A stretch of 10,927 nucleotides of DNA from assembly GCA_947168625.1 (NCBI GenBank), contig CAMVMQ010000027.1:1-10927 (forward strand). Reading direction: 5' to 3'. This DNA is from an uncultured Caryophanales bacterium. GTDB taxonomy: Bacteria > Bacillota_I > Bacilli_A > RF39 > UBA660. Made by a program: the position numbers and the translations under genes. Under the pieces are notes generated by a model that worked only from the letters and a program-made list of their open reading frames with translations, searched no databases and was not told where the DNA came from. Below are positions 1 through 7,237 of the stretch, piece after piece; positions within the stretch are counted from its first letter, which is position 1; every line of letters begins with the position of its first letter.

Positions 1-18
1 GAAAAATAACAAAAATAC

Positions 19-48
19 TTGTACATTTACAAATAAATGTGCTATAAT
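19..48 (+). promoter_or_regulatory. SigmaA-type promoter of the rimP-nusA operon
   Basis: The -35 TTGTAC (19-24) and a perfect -10 TATAAT (43-48) are 18 bases apart. The -10 has an upstream TGC, giving an extended -10. Transcription should start near 54-56, about 57 bases before rimP. A perfect 7-base dyad, ACATTTA (23-29) with TAAATGT (34-40), fills the spacer and is a possible operator. Nothing upstream of it is visible except an A-rich stretch. Confidence 0.8.
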
Positions 49-62
49 ATAGTTGTCTTGAG

Positions 63-90
63 AAAGAGTGGCATAAAAATCCACTCTTTT
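63..90 (+). promoter_or_regulatory. Leader hairpin upstream of rimP (possible attenuator)
   Basis: A perfect 9-base-pair stem, AAAGAGTGG (63-71) with CCACTCTTT (81-89), encloses a 9-base loop and is followed by T and then an AT-alternating stretch. It begins roughly ten bases into the predicted transcript and ends before the rimP ribosome binding site. It looks like a weak intrinsic terminator or attenuator. Because the operon encodes NusA, which acts on hairpin pausing and termination, feedback on operon readthrough is a reasonable inference. The U-tract is poor (TTTTATATAT), so termination would be partial. Confidence 0.6.
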
Positions 91-112
91 ATATATATTA
101 AAAGGAGGAGTT

Positions 113-370
113 ATGGAAGAAAAAATCAAAAAATTACTAGAAGAAGAAGTAGAAAAAATAGGAGTAAGAATCGACTCAGTTAAATTAGAAAAAGAGGATA
201 ATAACTTATTCTTAAGAATCATTATTGATCGAGATGAAATAATTGACTTAGATAAATGTGTTGAAGTAACAAATATAATTAATCCAATACTAGATGAAGC
301 TGATTTAATAAAAGAGTCATATACTCTAGATGTATCAACTAAAGAGAAGGGAAGAGAAGAAAGTGAATAA
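113..370 (+). CDS. rimP: Ribosome maturation factor RimP, N-terminal domain only
   Basis: RimP assists 30S subunit maturation in the cytoplasm. Family proteins are usually about 150 residues, with an N-terminal alpha/beta domain and a C-terminal SH3-like domain. This ORF is 85 residues and covers only the first domain, with characteristic segments LFLRIIIDRD (about 33-42), DLDKCVEVTNIINPILDE (about 45-62) and YTLDVST (about 70-76). It stops where the usual SSPGxxRPL junction and the second domain should follow. The start ATG has a strong AAGGAGG site 6-7 bases upstream. The 3' end overlaps the nusA GTG start, and its last codons (KEKGREESE) supply purine-rich sequence before nusA. Identity rests on motif similarity plus the diagnostic position before nusA. 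No C-domain remnant is visible in the other frames, because nusA begins at once. Confidence 0.85.
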   Translation: MEEKIKKLLEEEVEKIGVRIDSVKLEKEDNNLFLRIIIDRDEIIDLDKCVEVTNIINPILDEADLIKESYTLDVSTKEKGREESE

Positions 371-1448
371 GAAGCAAATGCAAGAATTTTTAAAAGCCTT
401 AAATTCTATTGCTGAAGAAAAGAAAGTAGATAAAAAAATAGTAATTGAAGCAATGCAGCAAGCTATGGCAGCAGCCTACAAGAAAAACGAAGGCGTAAGT
501 AATGTTGAGGCTAGTGTAGACGCAGAAACAGGAGATATTAGATTATACTCTAATAGAACTGTCGTTGAAGAAGTTACTAATCCAGAAACAGAAATATCAC
601 TAGAGGATGCTAGAAAATTAGTAGATGATATTGAAGTGGGAGAAACAATAAGAGGAAATGAACTAACTATCCCAAGTAACTTTGGTAGAGTAGCAGCAGG
701 TACTGCTAAACAAATTGTTGTTCAAAGAATTAAAGAAGCTGAAAAAGAAAGTATTTCTGAAGAATTTAAAGATAAAGATGGAGAATTAATGGTAGGAGTT
801 CTTCAAAGAGAAGACCAACATAACTATTTTGTTGACTTAGGACGTAGTAGCGGTATTCTACCTAAAGACCAAATTATACCTGGAGAAAAACTAGTAATGG
901 GTTCATCAGTAAAGGTATACGTATCTAAATTAGAGATAGGACCTAAAGGACCATTTATAATGCTATCAAGAAGTCATTATGGCTTTGTTAAAAGATTATT
1001 AGAAATAGAAATACCAGAATTATCTGATGGAACTGTAATGTTATATTCTGTGGCAAGGGAAGCAGGAGTAAGAAGCAAGATAGCAGTATATTCAGAATAT
1101 ACTAATGTCGACCCAATCGGAGCAGTAATAGGAGAAAAAGGAAGAAGAATAGCAGCAGTTCTTAAAGAACTAAATGGCGAAAAGATTGATGTTGTTTTAT
1201 ATGATAAAGATCCTGCTAAATTTATAGCAAATGCTTTAAGCCCTGCTAAAGATGTAAAAGTAACAATTAAAGATGCTGAAAAGAAAGAAGCTTTAGCTTT
1301 AGTAAATGATGATAATCTTTCATTAGCTATTGGAAAGAAAGGCCAAAATATCAAATTAGCTTCTCGTTTAACTAAATACAAGATAGAAGTCAAATCCGAG
1401 AAGAACTATGAAGAAGAACCTATCGTTGTAGTTAAAGCAGGTGAATAA
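363..1448 (+). CDS. nusA: Transcription termination/antitermination factor NusA
   Basis: NusA binds RNA polymerase and nascent RNA and modulates pausing, termination and antitermination. The 361-residue product has the Gram-positive layout: an N-terminal RNAP-binding domain (about 1-125), an S1 domain (about 138-205), KH1 with GxxG loop GEKG (257-260) and KH2 with GKKG (324-327). There are no C-terminal acidic repeats, as expected for this group. The KH1 segment SVAREAGVRSKIAV and KH2 segment LSLAIGKKGQN are nearly diagnostic. GTG at 363 is chosen as the start because it overlaps the rimP stop by 8 bases and has an AAGG-containing purine run 12 bases upstream. ATG at 378 is an alternative that also aligns well with family N-termini. 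The upstream in-frame ATG at 330 would add residues buried in rimP and is unlikely. Confidence 0.95.
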   Translation: MNKKQMQEFLKALNSIAEEKKVDKKIVIEAMQQAMAAAYKKNEGVSNVEASVDAETGDIRLYSNRTVVEEVTNPETEISLEDARKLVDDIEVGETIRGNELTIPSNFGRVAAGTAKQIVVQRIKEAEKESISEEFKDKDGELMVGVLQREDQHNYFVDLGRSSGILPKDQIIPGEKLVMGSSVKVYVSKLEIGPKGPFIMLSRSHYGFVKRLLEIEIPELSDGTVMLYSVAREAGVRSKIAVYSEYTNVDPIGAVIGEKGRRIAAVLKELNGEKIDVVLYDKDPAKFIANALSPAKDVKVTIKDAEKKEALALVNDDNLSLAIGKKGQNIKLASRLTKYKIEVKSEKNYEEEPIVVVKAGE

Positions 1449-1449
1449 T

Positions 1450-1710
1450 ATGAAGAAGATTCCTTTAAGAAGATGCATTGTAACTAAAGAACAACTACCT
1501 AAAAAAGAATTGCTTCGTATAGTTAAAGATAAAAATGGCATTATATTTGCTGATATATCAGGAAAAGCTAATGGAAGGGGTGCTTACATAAAGAAAGAAT
1601 TAGAAGTACTAAAACAGGCGAGAGAAAAAAAGATATTAGAAAGAGTATTTGAAGCAAATATAAGTGATGATATATATAAAAAAATTGAAGAAATAATCCA
1701 AAATAATTAA
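1450..1710 (+). CDS. rnpM: RNase P modulator RnpM (YlxR, DUF448)
   Basis: This 86-residue RNA-binding protein of the YlxR/DUF448 family is encoded directly after nusA in most Gram-positive genomes. The B. subtilis homologue has been described as a modulator of RNase P. Visible family signatures are the N-terminal KKIPLRRCIVT (2-12), the KKELLRIVK segment, and GRGAY (42-46) after SGKAN. The start ATG lies one base past the nusA stop, with AGGTGA (1439-1444) overlapping the end of nusA, so translation is probably coupled. An in-frame GTG at 1441 lies within that Shine-Dalgarno sequence and is rejected. The L7Ae-family gene ylxQ, which normally follows, is absent: infB begins 17 bases later. Confidence 0.93.
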   Translation: MKKIPLRRCIVTKEQLPKKELLRIVKDKNGIIFADISGKANGRGAYIKKELEVLKQAREKKILERVFEANISDDIYKKIEEIIQNN

Positions 1711-1712
1711 CT

Positions 1713-1722
1713 AGGAGGTGAT
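1713..1722 (+). promoter_or_regulatory. Ribosome binding site deciding the infB start
   Basis: AGGAGGTGAT is a complete complement to the 3' end of 16S rRNA. The AGGAGG core ends 8 bases before ATG 1727. A GTG within the site (1718) is in frame with infB and would extend the ORF by three codons, but it cannot be both site and start. ATG 1730 directly follows 1727 and is a less well-spaced alternative. Confidence 0.85.
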
Positions 1723-1726
1723 ACAT

Positions 1727-3844
1727 ATGATGAATGTATCTGAATATGCAAGTGATGTACAAAGAGAAGTAAATGAAATTTTAAATCTTTGTAAAAAATT
1801 TGGTATTAATGTTACTAAAGAAGAAGATATGCTATCTGATGATGATATTATTATATTGGATAATGAGATAGCAAATATGGATAGTAATGAAGAAGATATG
1901 CAAGAATTAGAACAGCAAGAAGATGATGAAGCATTTGAAGAAGAGTTAGAAGAATTAGCATCAAATGAGAAAAAGGAAATTAAAGCATCAAAGAAAGCAA
2001 ATAAAAAGTCAGTTCAAAATAATGATAACTTCAAAGAAAAAAGAAAAGAAATGTACAAGCATAAAGAAAAACTTCAATCAAACGTTGCTGAAGATAATGA
2101 AAATATTATTCTTTATAAAGATGGTATGACTGTAGGAGAACTATCTTCTGCCTTAGGACAGCCAGTAGCCCAAATCATAAAGAAATTAATGGGACTAGGT
2201 ATGATGGCAAATATCAATGCTTCACTAGATTTTGATACAGCTGAAATAATTGTATCAGACTATAATAAAACATTAAAAAGTGAAACATCTCGTGATGAAG
2301 TAAACTTTGAAGAATTAGAAATAATTGATGACCCAAAAGATTTAGTCGAAAGACCACCAGTAATTACTATTATGGGGCATGTTGACCATGGTAAAACAAC
2401 TCTACTAGATACAATCAGAAAAACAAATGTTGCTGAAGGAGAAGCTGGAGGTATTACTCAGGCTATTGGTGCTTATCAAATTGAGTATAACGGTAAAAAA
2501 TTAACATTCATTGATACTCCAGGACATGCAGCCTTTACTGAGATGAGAGCAAGAGGAGCATCAATTACTGATATTGTCATCATCATTGTCGCAGCAGATG
2601 ATGGTGTCATGCCTCAGACTAAAGAAGCAATAGACCATGCTAAAGCCGCAGGAGTACCAATAATAGTAGCCGTAAATAAAATAGATAAACCTACCGCTAA
2701 TGTAGAGAGGGTGCTAACAGAAATGTCTGCTAATGGTCTTCAACCTGAAGAGTGGGGCGGAGACATTATGTTTGTAAATATTTCCGCAGTAACTGGTGAG
2801 GGTATTGATGACTTATTAGAAAGAATCTTACTTCTTAGTGAATTAGGAGAACTAAAAGCAAATCCAAATCGTTATGCATCTGGTACTGTGATAGAATCTA
2901 AACTAGATAAAAATTCTGGAGTAGTAACTAATATCTTAGTACAAAACGGAACACTAAGACTAGGAGATCCAATAGTAGTTGGTAATATTTCTGGTAAAGT
3001 AAGAACACTAAAAAATGATAAGGGAGAAAATCTAGTAGAGGCCCTTCCTTCAATGCCAGTATCTATAACAGGATTATCTGAAAGCCCATCAGCAGGGGAT
3101 AAATTTATGGCCTTCGAAAGTGAAAAGAAAGCTAAAGCTATTGCACTTCAAAGGCAAAAAAATGAAAAAGAAAGACAAAACAAGCCGAAAGCTGTTATAT
3201 CTTTAGATGACTTATTTAGCCGTGTTGAAGCTGGAGAAAAAGAAATAAATGTTATCTTAAAAGCTGATGTTAAAGGTAGTGAAGAGGCTGTTAAAAATTC
3301 ATTATTAAAATTAAATGTTGAAGGAATAAAAGTTAATATAATCCGAAGTGGTATCGGAGGAATATCAGAAAGTGATGTTATACTAGCAGATGCCTCTAAT
3401 GCCATTATCATTGGATTTAATATAAGACCAGACCATAAAGTATCTGAAGTGGCCAAAAGCAAAGGAATAGAAATACGTTTTTATGATATTATTTATAAAG
3501 TTGTAGAAGAAATGGAAGATGCTTTAAAGGGAAAACTAGAACCAGAATTTGAAGAAAAAATACTAGGGACAGCCGAAGTAAGAAAGATATTTAAGTTTTC
3601 AAAAGTTGGTACTATTGCTGGTTCGTATGTAACATCTGGCCTTATTAAGAGAAGCGCTAAATCTAGAGTAATAAGAGATGGCATAGTAATAAATGATAGT
3701 ACTATTGCATCAATAGCAAGAGAAAAAGATCAAGTAAAAGAAGTAAAACAGGGACTAGAATGTGGAATAACTATTGAGAATTTTAATGATATTAAAGAAA
3801 AAGATGTTATTGAAGCCTATGAAATGGTTGAAATAAAAAAATAA
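1727..3844 (+). CDS. infB: Translation initiation factor IF2
   Basis: IF2 is the GTPase that places initiator fMet-tRNA on the 30S subunit and promotes 50S joining. The product is 705 residues, close to the roughly 716 of B. subtilis. An acidic then Lys-rich low-complexity N-terminal region (1 to about 130) is followed by an IF2_N domain (about 135-190, with [12 protein letters not shown]). The G domain carries G1 GHVDHGKT (217-224), G2 GGITQ, G3 DTPGH (263-267), G4 NKID (317-320) and G5 SAVTG. Domain II, the connecting helix, domain 3 (about 500-600) and the fMet-tRNA-binding C2 domain (about 603-705) follow. All catalytic motifs are intact. It starts behind the strongest ribosome binding site of the operon. 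ylxQ is missing upstream and ylxP is missing downstream. Confidence 0.97.
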   Translation: MMNVSEYASDVQREVNEILNLCKKFGINVTKEEDMLSDDDIIILDNEIANMDSNEEDMQELEQQEDDEAFEEELEELASNEKKEIKASKKANKKSVQNNDNFKEKRKEMYKHKEKLQSNVAEDNENIILYKDGMTVGELSSALGQPVAQIIKKLMGLGMMANINASLDFDTAEIIVSDYNKTLKSETSRDEVNFEELEIIDDPKDLVERPPVITIMGHVDHGKTTLLDTIRKTNVAEGEAGGITQAIGAYQIEYNGKKLTFIDTPGHAAFTEMRARGASITDIVIIIVAADDGVMPQTKEAIDHAKAAGVPIIVAVNKIDKPTANVERVLTEMSANGLQPEEWGGDIMFVNISAVTGEGIDDLLERILLLSELGELKANPNRYASGTVIESKLDKNSGVVTNILVQNGTLRLGDPIVVGNISGKVRTLKNDKGENLVEALPSMPVSITGLSESPSAGDKFMAFESEKKAKAIALQRQKNEKERQNKPKAVISLDDLFSRVEAGEKEINVILKADVKGSEEAVKNSLLKLNVEGIKVNIIRSGIGGISESDVILADASNAIIIGFNIRPDHKVSEVAKSKGIEIRFYDIIYKVVEEMEDALKGKLEPEFEEKILGTAEVRKIFKFSKVGTIAGSYVTSGLIKRSAKSRVIRDGIVINDSTIASIAREKDQVKEVKQGLECGITIENFNDIKEKDVIEAYEMVEIKK

Positions 3845-3869
3845 ATAAGGAAGAAGGAAAGTGATAAAA

Positions 3870-3977
3870 ATGAGAGAAGAAAGTAAAGGCGTATCAGCAG
3901 TAACTGCTGCCAAAAGAAATGAAAAGGAAATAGAAAGACTCTATAAAGTTAATGGACCAATTGAAGAAAGAAAATAG
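3870..3977 (+). CDS. Small ORF of unknown function, first half of a possible split gene
   Basis: I do not recognise this product. It is 35 residues, beginning MREESKGVSAVTAAKRNEKE and ending in GPIEERK before TAG (3975-3977). It is charged and probably helical, with no signal peptide or membrane segment. The purine-rich AAGGAAAGTGAT (about 3856-3867) before ATG 3870 resembles a Shine-Dalgarno sequence. It starts 25 bases after infB, on the same strand, in the position where ylxP usually lies, and shows no resemblance to YlxP (DUF503). The next ORF (3993) is in the same frame, separated only by this TAG and five sense codons. The pair may therefore be one gene of about 107 codons broken by a nonsense change, or two coupled peptides. 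Codon use matches its neighbours. Confidence 0.5.
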   Translation: MREESKGVSAVTAAKRNEKEIERLYKVNGPIEERK

Positions 3978-3992
3978 TGTAGTGAATTAAAT

Positions 3993-4193
3993 ATGGCTGG
4001 AAGAAAGGCATATTTTGAAGAGTATTTTAATGGAATAAAATTAGAAAATCAAATTATTCCTGCAATTGGACCTATTACTGATCCAAGAACAGCACATAAT
4101 TTTAAAGAAGGTTACAAAAGAGGAAAATTTTTAGTTGAAAAAGGAGTAGTTCCTGAAGAATATCAAACAAATACCAAACAAAATCATCGTTAG
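3993..4193 (+). CDS. Small ORF of unknown function, second half of a possible split gene
   Basis: I do not recognise this 66-residue product. It begins MAGRKAYFEEYFNGIKLENQ, then has a central IPAIGPITDPRTAHNF and a basic GYKRGKF segment, and a polar tail. There is no signal peptide or membrane span. The paired AYxxxYxxG and AHNFKEGYKRG segments faintly recall the spacing of small ribosome-associated proteins such as RMF, but this is only an impression. There is no convincing Shine-Dalgarno sequence before the ATG (only GTGA, 3982-3985), unlike nearly all neighbours. It lies in frame with the preceding 35-codon ORF. Its stop overlaps the purine-rich site of rbfA, so it belongs to the operon. 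Conserved-looking Gly/Pro/aromatic content suggests a real protein sequence. Confidence 0.6.
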   Translation: MAGRKAYFEEYFNGIKLENQIIPAIGPITDPRTAHNFKEGYKRGKFLVEKGVVPEEYQTNTKQNHR

Positions 4194-4202
4194 GAGATTC
4201 AT

Positions 4203-4544
4203 ATGAGCATAAAACTAGAAAGATTAGGTCACATCTTTACTGAGGCAATATCTAAAGTAGTTGCAGAAGAAGTAAAAGATGAAGATATAAAATTTGTTAC
4301 CATAACAGCTGTGGATATCTCTAGTGATTTATCATATGCTAAAGTATATTATACTAATTTAATTGATGAAGATCGAGAAAAAGTAGGTAATGCCCTAAAT
4401 AAAGCAAGTGGTTTTATCAGAGGTAAATTATTTAATATGGTCGAAATAAGAAAGATGCCAGAACTAACTTTTATTTATGATGAATCAATTGAATACGGTA
4501 ACAAAATAGAAAAAATAATTGATGAAATAAACAAGGAGGAGTAA
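4203..4544 (+). CDS. rbfA: Ribosome-binding factor A
   Basis: RbfA binds the 30S subunit near the 16S rRNA 5' helix during late maturation and cold adaptation. At 113 residues it has the usual length and a single KH-like domain. The signature Ala-kink motif ASG (68-70, in ALNKASGFIRGKL) and the RKMPELTFIYDES segment (83-95) are both present. ATG 4203 follows AGGAGA at 4192-4197. It sits between infB and truB as in Bacillus. The gene's last codons (NKEE) contain AAGGAGGA (4533-4540), which looks like a ribosome binding site for a downstream gene although no start codon lies at normal distance. Confidence 0.94.
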   Translation: MSIKLERLGHIFTEAISKVVAEEVKDEDIKFVTITAVDISSDLSYAKVYYTNLIDEDREKVGNALNKASGFIRGKLFNMVEIRKMPELTFIYDESIEYGNKIEKIIDEINKEE

Positions 4545-4548
4545 GTAT

Positions 4549-4582
4549 AAACAATATTATTGCTATATCAATAATATTGTTT
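4549..4582 (+). repeat. Perfect AT-rich palindrome between rbfA and truB
   Basis: AAACAATATTATT (4549-4561) and AATAATATTGTTT (4570-4582) are exact reverse complements around an 8-base loop, giving a 13-base-pair stem. It lies 14 bases before the truB ATG and after the AAGGAGGA at 4533-4540. It is too AT-rich to be a strong terminator, and the following TTTACTTTAT is not a clean U-tract. It could be an attenuator, a translational control hairpin, or a small inserted repeat. I saw no second copy in the window. Confidence 0.7.
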
Positions 4583-4595
4583 TACTTTATAAAAG

Positions 4596-5462
4596 ATGAA
4601 TGGAGTATTAATAGTAAATAAACCAAAGGGATTAACAAGTAGAGATGTAGTAAATAAAATTTGCAAAAAATTAAATACCAAGAAAGTAGGACATACTGGT
4701 ACATTAGATCCAATAGCGGAAGGAGTTCTTGTTGTTCCAGTAGGAAGAGCTCTAAAAATTACAGAAATCTTGCTTGCCAATACAAAAGAATATATAGCCA
4801 GAGTAATACTTGGTTATGAAACAGATATGCTAGATATTACAGGTAAAGAAATAAAAAGAAATATACCAACTTGTACTAAGGAAGACATTGAGAGAGTATT
4901 ATTGTCATTTATCGGAAAACAAAATCAAGAAGTACCTTTGTACTCGGCTGTTAAAGTAGCAGGTAAGAAATTATATGAATATGCTCGAAATGATATTGAA
5001 GTACAAGTGCCTTCTAAACAGGTAGAAATCTATAATCTAGAACTAATAGGAGAAATTTCCTTTCTTGAAGATACAGTAGAATTTAGTATTAAGTGCATAG
5101 TTAGTAAAGGAACATATATTCGAAGTCTAATAAGGGATATAGCCTATAAACTTGGAACATATGGTACAATGAAAGAACTTTTAAGAACAAAAGTAGGTCC
5201 TTTTTCTATTGAGGAATCTAATACCTTAGAAGAAATAGAAAAAGGTAATTATAAATTACTTAGCATTAAAGAAGCTCTTCCTAATATTAAAATAACTAAA
5301 GTAGACGATATATTATTAAAGAAAATAAAAAATGGTATGATTTTAGATAGTTTTTTTGATGAAGAAATCTCCTTAATTGAAGACAAAAAAGGTAACGATA
5401 TAGCTATATATAAAAAAGATAAAAAAGGTAAAGTAAGATTATATAAGATGATAGAGGTGTAG
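4596..5462 (+). CDS. truB: tRNA pseudouridine(55) synthase TruB
   Basis: TruB converts U55 of the T-loop in tRNAs to pseudouridine. The 288-residue protein opens with the family hallmark GVLIVNKPKGLTS and has the catalytic Asp38 within VGHTGTLDP. Tyr/Lys-rich substrate-binding segments follow (YSAVKVAGKKLYEYAR, and SKGTYIRSL at 170-178). A shorter C-terminal PUA-like region (about 230-288) completes it. The start is forced: in-frame stops occur at 4548, 4572 and 4590, so ATG 4596 is the first possible start. No Shine-Dalgarno sequence lies at normal distance. The nearest strong one (4533-4539) is about 56 bases upstream, beyond the palindrome. The stop is one base before mutL. The usual downstream partners ribF and rpsO are not here. 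Confidence 0.95.
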   Translation: MNGVLIVNKPKGLTSRDVVNKICKKLNTKKVGHTGTLDPIAEGVLVVPVGRALKITEILLANTKEYIARVILGYETDMLDITGKEIKRNIPTCTKEDIERVLLSFIGKQNQEVPLYSAVKVAGKKLYEYARNDIEVQVPSKQVEIYNLELIGEISFLEDTVEFSIKCIVSKGTYIRSLIRDIAYKLGTYGTMKELLRTKVGPFSIEESNTLEEIEKGNYKLLSIKEALPNIKITKVDDILLKKIKNGMILDSFFDEEISLIEDKKGNDIAIYKKDKKGKVRLYKMIEV

Positions 5463-5463
5463 T

Positions 5464-7236
5464 ATGGGAAAAATAAAAGTGATGAATGAACTTTTAGCAA
5501 ATAAAATAGCAGCAGGAGAAGTAGTAGAAAAAGTTGTATCAATTGTCAAGGAACTTGTTGAAAATTCAGTAGATGCGGGGGCCACTAATATCAAAATAGA
5601 TTTAAAAGAAGCAGGATTAAGGGAAATAGTAGTAACTGATGATGGCTTTGGGATGACTCATGACGATGCCCTTCTAGCTTTTCAAAGACACGCCACTAGT
5701 AAATTATATACAGATGATGATTTGTTTTCTATTCATTCTCTAGGGTTTAGAGGTGAAGCTCTTCCTTCAATTGCAGCAGTATCTGAAATAATCCTAAAAA
5801 CATGTCAAGAGGAAGTAGGAACATTAATACATATTAAAGGAGGAAAAATCCTTGAAGAAAAATCCTCTAATGCTCGAATTGGTACGCAGATAATTGTTAC
5901 TAACTTATTCTATAATACCCCTGCACGCTTAAAACATCTTTCAAGCCTATATTCTGAACTGGCAAGTGTTACAGAATATATAAATAAAATGTCTCTATCA
6001 TACCCAAATATTAAGTTTAAATTAACTAATGACGAAAAAGAACTACTAAATACAGATGGCTCTGGTAATCTTCTTAAAGTTATCAAATCAATATACGGAT
6101 TAGATATAGCCAAGAAAATGCTTCCCATCAATGTTAATAATGATGATTATGAAGTATCAGGTTATATCTCTTTACCTGAAGTTAATCGTTCTAGTCGTAA
6201 TCATATGACTGTTTTAGTAAATGGAAGAGTGGTAAGAAATCAAACTCTTGGAAGAGTAATAAATGATTCATATTCATCATATAAGGAAGATACAAGATAT
6301 CCAATCGTGGTCTTAAATATTAAAACTGACCCAACACTAATAGATGTAAATATACATCCATCTAAACAAGATATAAAATTTAGTAATTTTGAAGATTTAA
6401 AAAATCTTATTTCTAATGGAATTAAAGATGTTATTAAAACTAAACTATTAATTCCTAAAATAGAAATAAAAGAAGAAAAAGAAGAAACAAAGTATGAAAA
6501 TTTATCTTTAAATTTAGAAAGAAATATTGTAAGTGATAATAGCAATGAAAATAAAGAACTACTTACTAAACTTGTTAATTTTGAAAATATTCCAAATAAT
6601 GAACTAGACAATGAAGAGGAAAAAGATTATCAAGAAGAATTACCAAAAGAAAAACTTCCCGAATTATATCCTATTGGCCTAGCATTAGGAACTTATATTG
6701 TTTGTGAAAATGAAAAAGGAATTTATCTAATAGATCAGCATGCCGCAGAAGAGAGAGTTAATTATGAAAAATATTCATATTTATTATCTCACCCTAATAA
6801 TAACTCAATCGGTTCTATTGTCCCAATTGTTATTGAACTGCCAATTCAAGATTATATAATCATAAAAAACAACCTAAATATACTAGAAGATTTAAATATT
6901 AAAGTTGAAGATTTTGGCCAGAACTCATTTAGAGTTATATCTCATCCTACGTGGTTTCCTGAAGGAAGAGAAGAACTAACTATAAGAAATATAATAGAGA
7001 CAATAAAAGAGGAAGAAAAAAACTTTAACCTTGCTAAATTCCGTGATCATGTAGCGGCTACAACGGCTTGTAAAGCAAGTGTCAAAGGAAATACTAGAAT
7101 TACAAAAGAAGATATGGAAAGTATTATAGATAAGTTAAGAAAGTGTAATAATCCTTTTAACTGTCCTCATGGAAGACCAACTATCATTCACTTCACTATC
7201 TATGAATTAGAAAAGATGTTCAAAAGGAGTATCTAA
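5464..7236 (+). CDS. mutL: DNA mismatch repair protein MutL (endonuclease type)
   Basis: MutL couples MutS mismatch recognition to strand incision. The 590-residue protein has an N-terminal GHKL ATPase (about 1-330) with ELVENSVDAGA (Glu30, Asn34), DDGFGM and GFRGEALPSI. An acidic linker (about 335-395) follows, then the C-terminal dimerisation and nuclease domain. The nuclease motifs are complete: DQHAxxExxxxE (Asp424, Glu430, Glu435), ACK (535-537) and CPHGRP (567-572). This is the metal-dependent nicking MutL of bacteria without MutH. Oddities are EKVVSIVKEL where the family normally has ERPxSVVKEL, and DDG where DNG is commonest. ATG 5464 has GAGGTG (5454-5459) just upstream. mutS is not adjacent; miaA follows by one base, a linkage also seen in other Firmicutes. 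Confidence 0.96.
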   Translation: MGKIKVMNELLANKIAAGEVVEKVVSIVKELVENSVDAGATNIKIDLKEAGLREIVVTDDGFGMTHDDALLAFQRHATSKLYTDDDLFSIHSLGFRGEALPSIAAVSEIILKTCQEEVGTLIHIKGGKILEEKSSNARIGTQIIVTNLFYNTPARLKHLSSLYSELASVTEYINKMSLSYPNIKFKLTNDEKELLNTDGSGNLLKVIKSIYGLDIAKKMLPINVNNDDYEVSGYISLPEVNRSSRNHMTVLVNGRVVRNQTLGRVINDSYSSYKEDTRYPIVVLNIKTDPTLIDVNIHPSKQDIKFSNFEDLKNLISNGIKDVIKTKLLIPKIEIKEEKEETKYENLSLNLERNIVSDNSNENKELLTKLVNFENIPNNELDNEEEKDYQEELPKEKLPELYPIGLALGTYIVCENEKGIYLIDQHAAEERVNYEKYSYLLSHPNNNSIGSIVPIVIELPIQDYIIIKNNLNILEDLNIKVEDFGQNSFRVISHPTWFPEGREELTIRNIIETIKEEEKNFNLAKFRDHVAATTACKASVKGNTRITKEDMESIIDKLRKCNNPFNCPHGRPTIIHFTIYELEKMFKRSI

Positions 7237-7237
7237 T

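Noticed and set aside
330..362. Upstream ATG start for nusA adding 11 residues
   Set aside because: The extra sequence lies wholly inside rimP, has no ribosome binding site and does not resemble NusA N-termini. GTG 363 (or ATG 378) fits better.
977..1393. Long minus-strand ORF opposite nusA, and similar ones opposite infB, truB, mutL and rluD
   Set aside because: They are antisense shadows of conserved genes, with no ribosome binding sites and no recognisable domains.
6460..6650. Low-complexity A-rich stretch in mutL as a possible frameshift or insertion
   Set aside because: The frame stays open, and an acidic, poorly conserved linker is normal between the two MutL domains.
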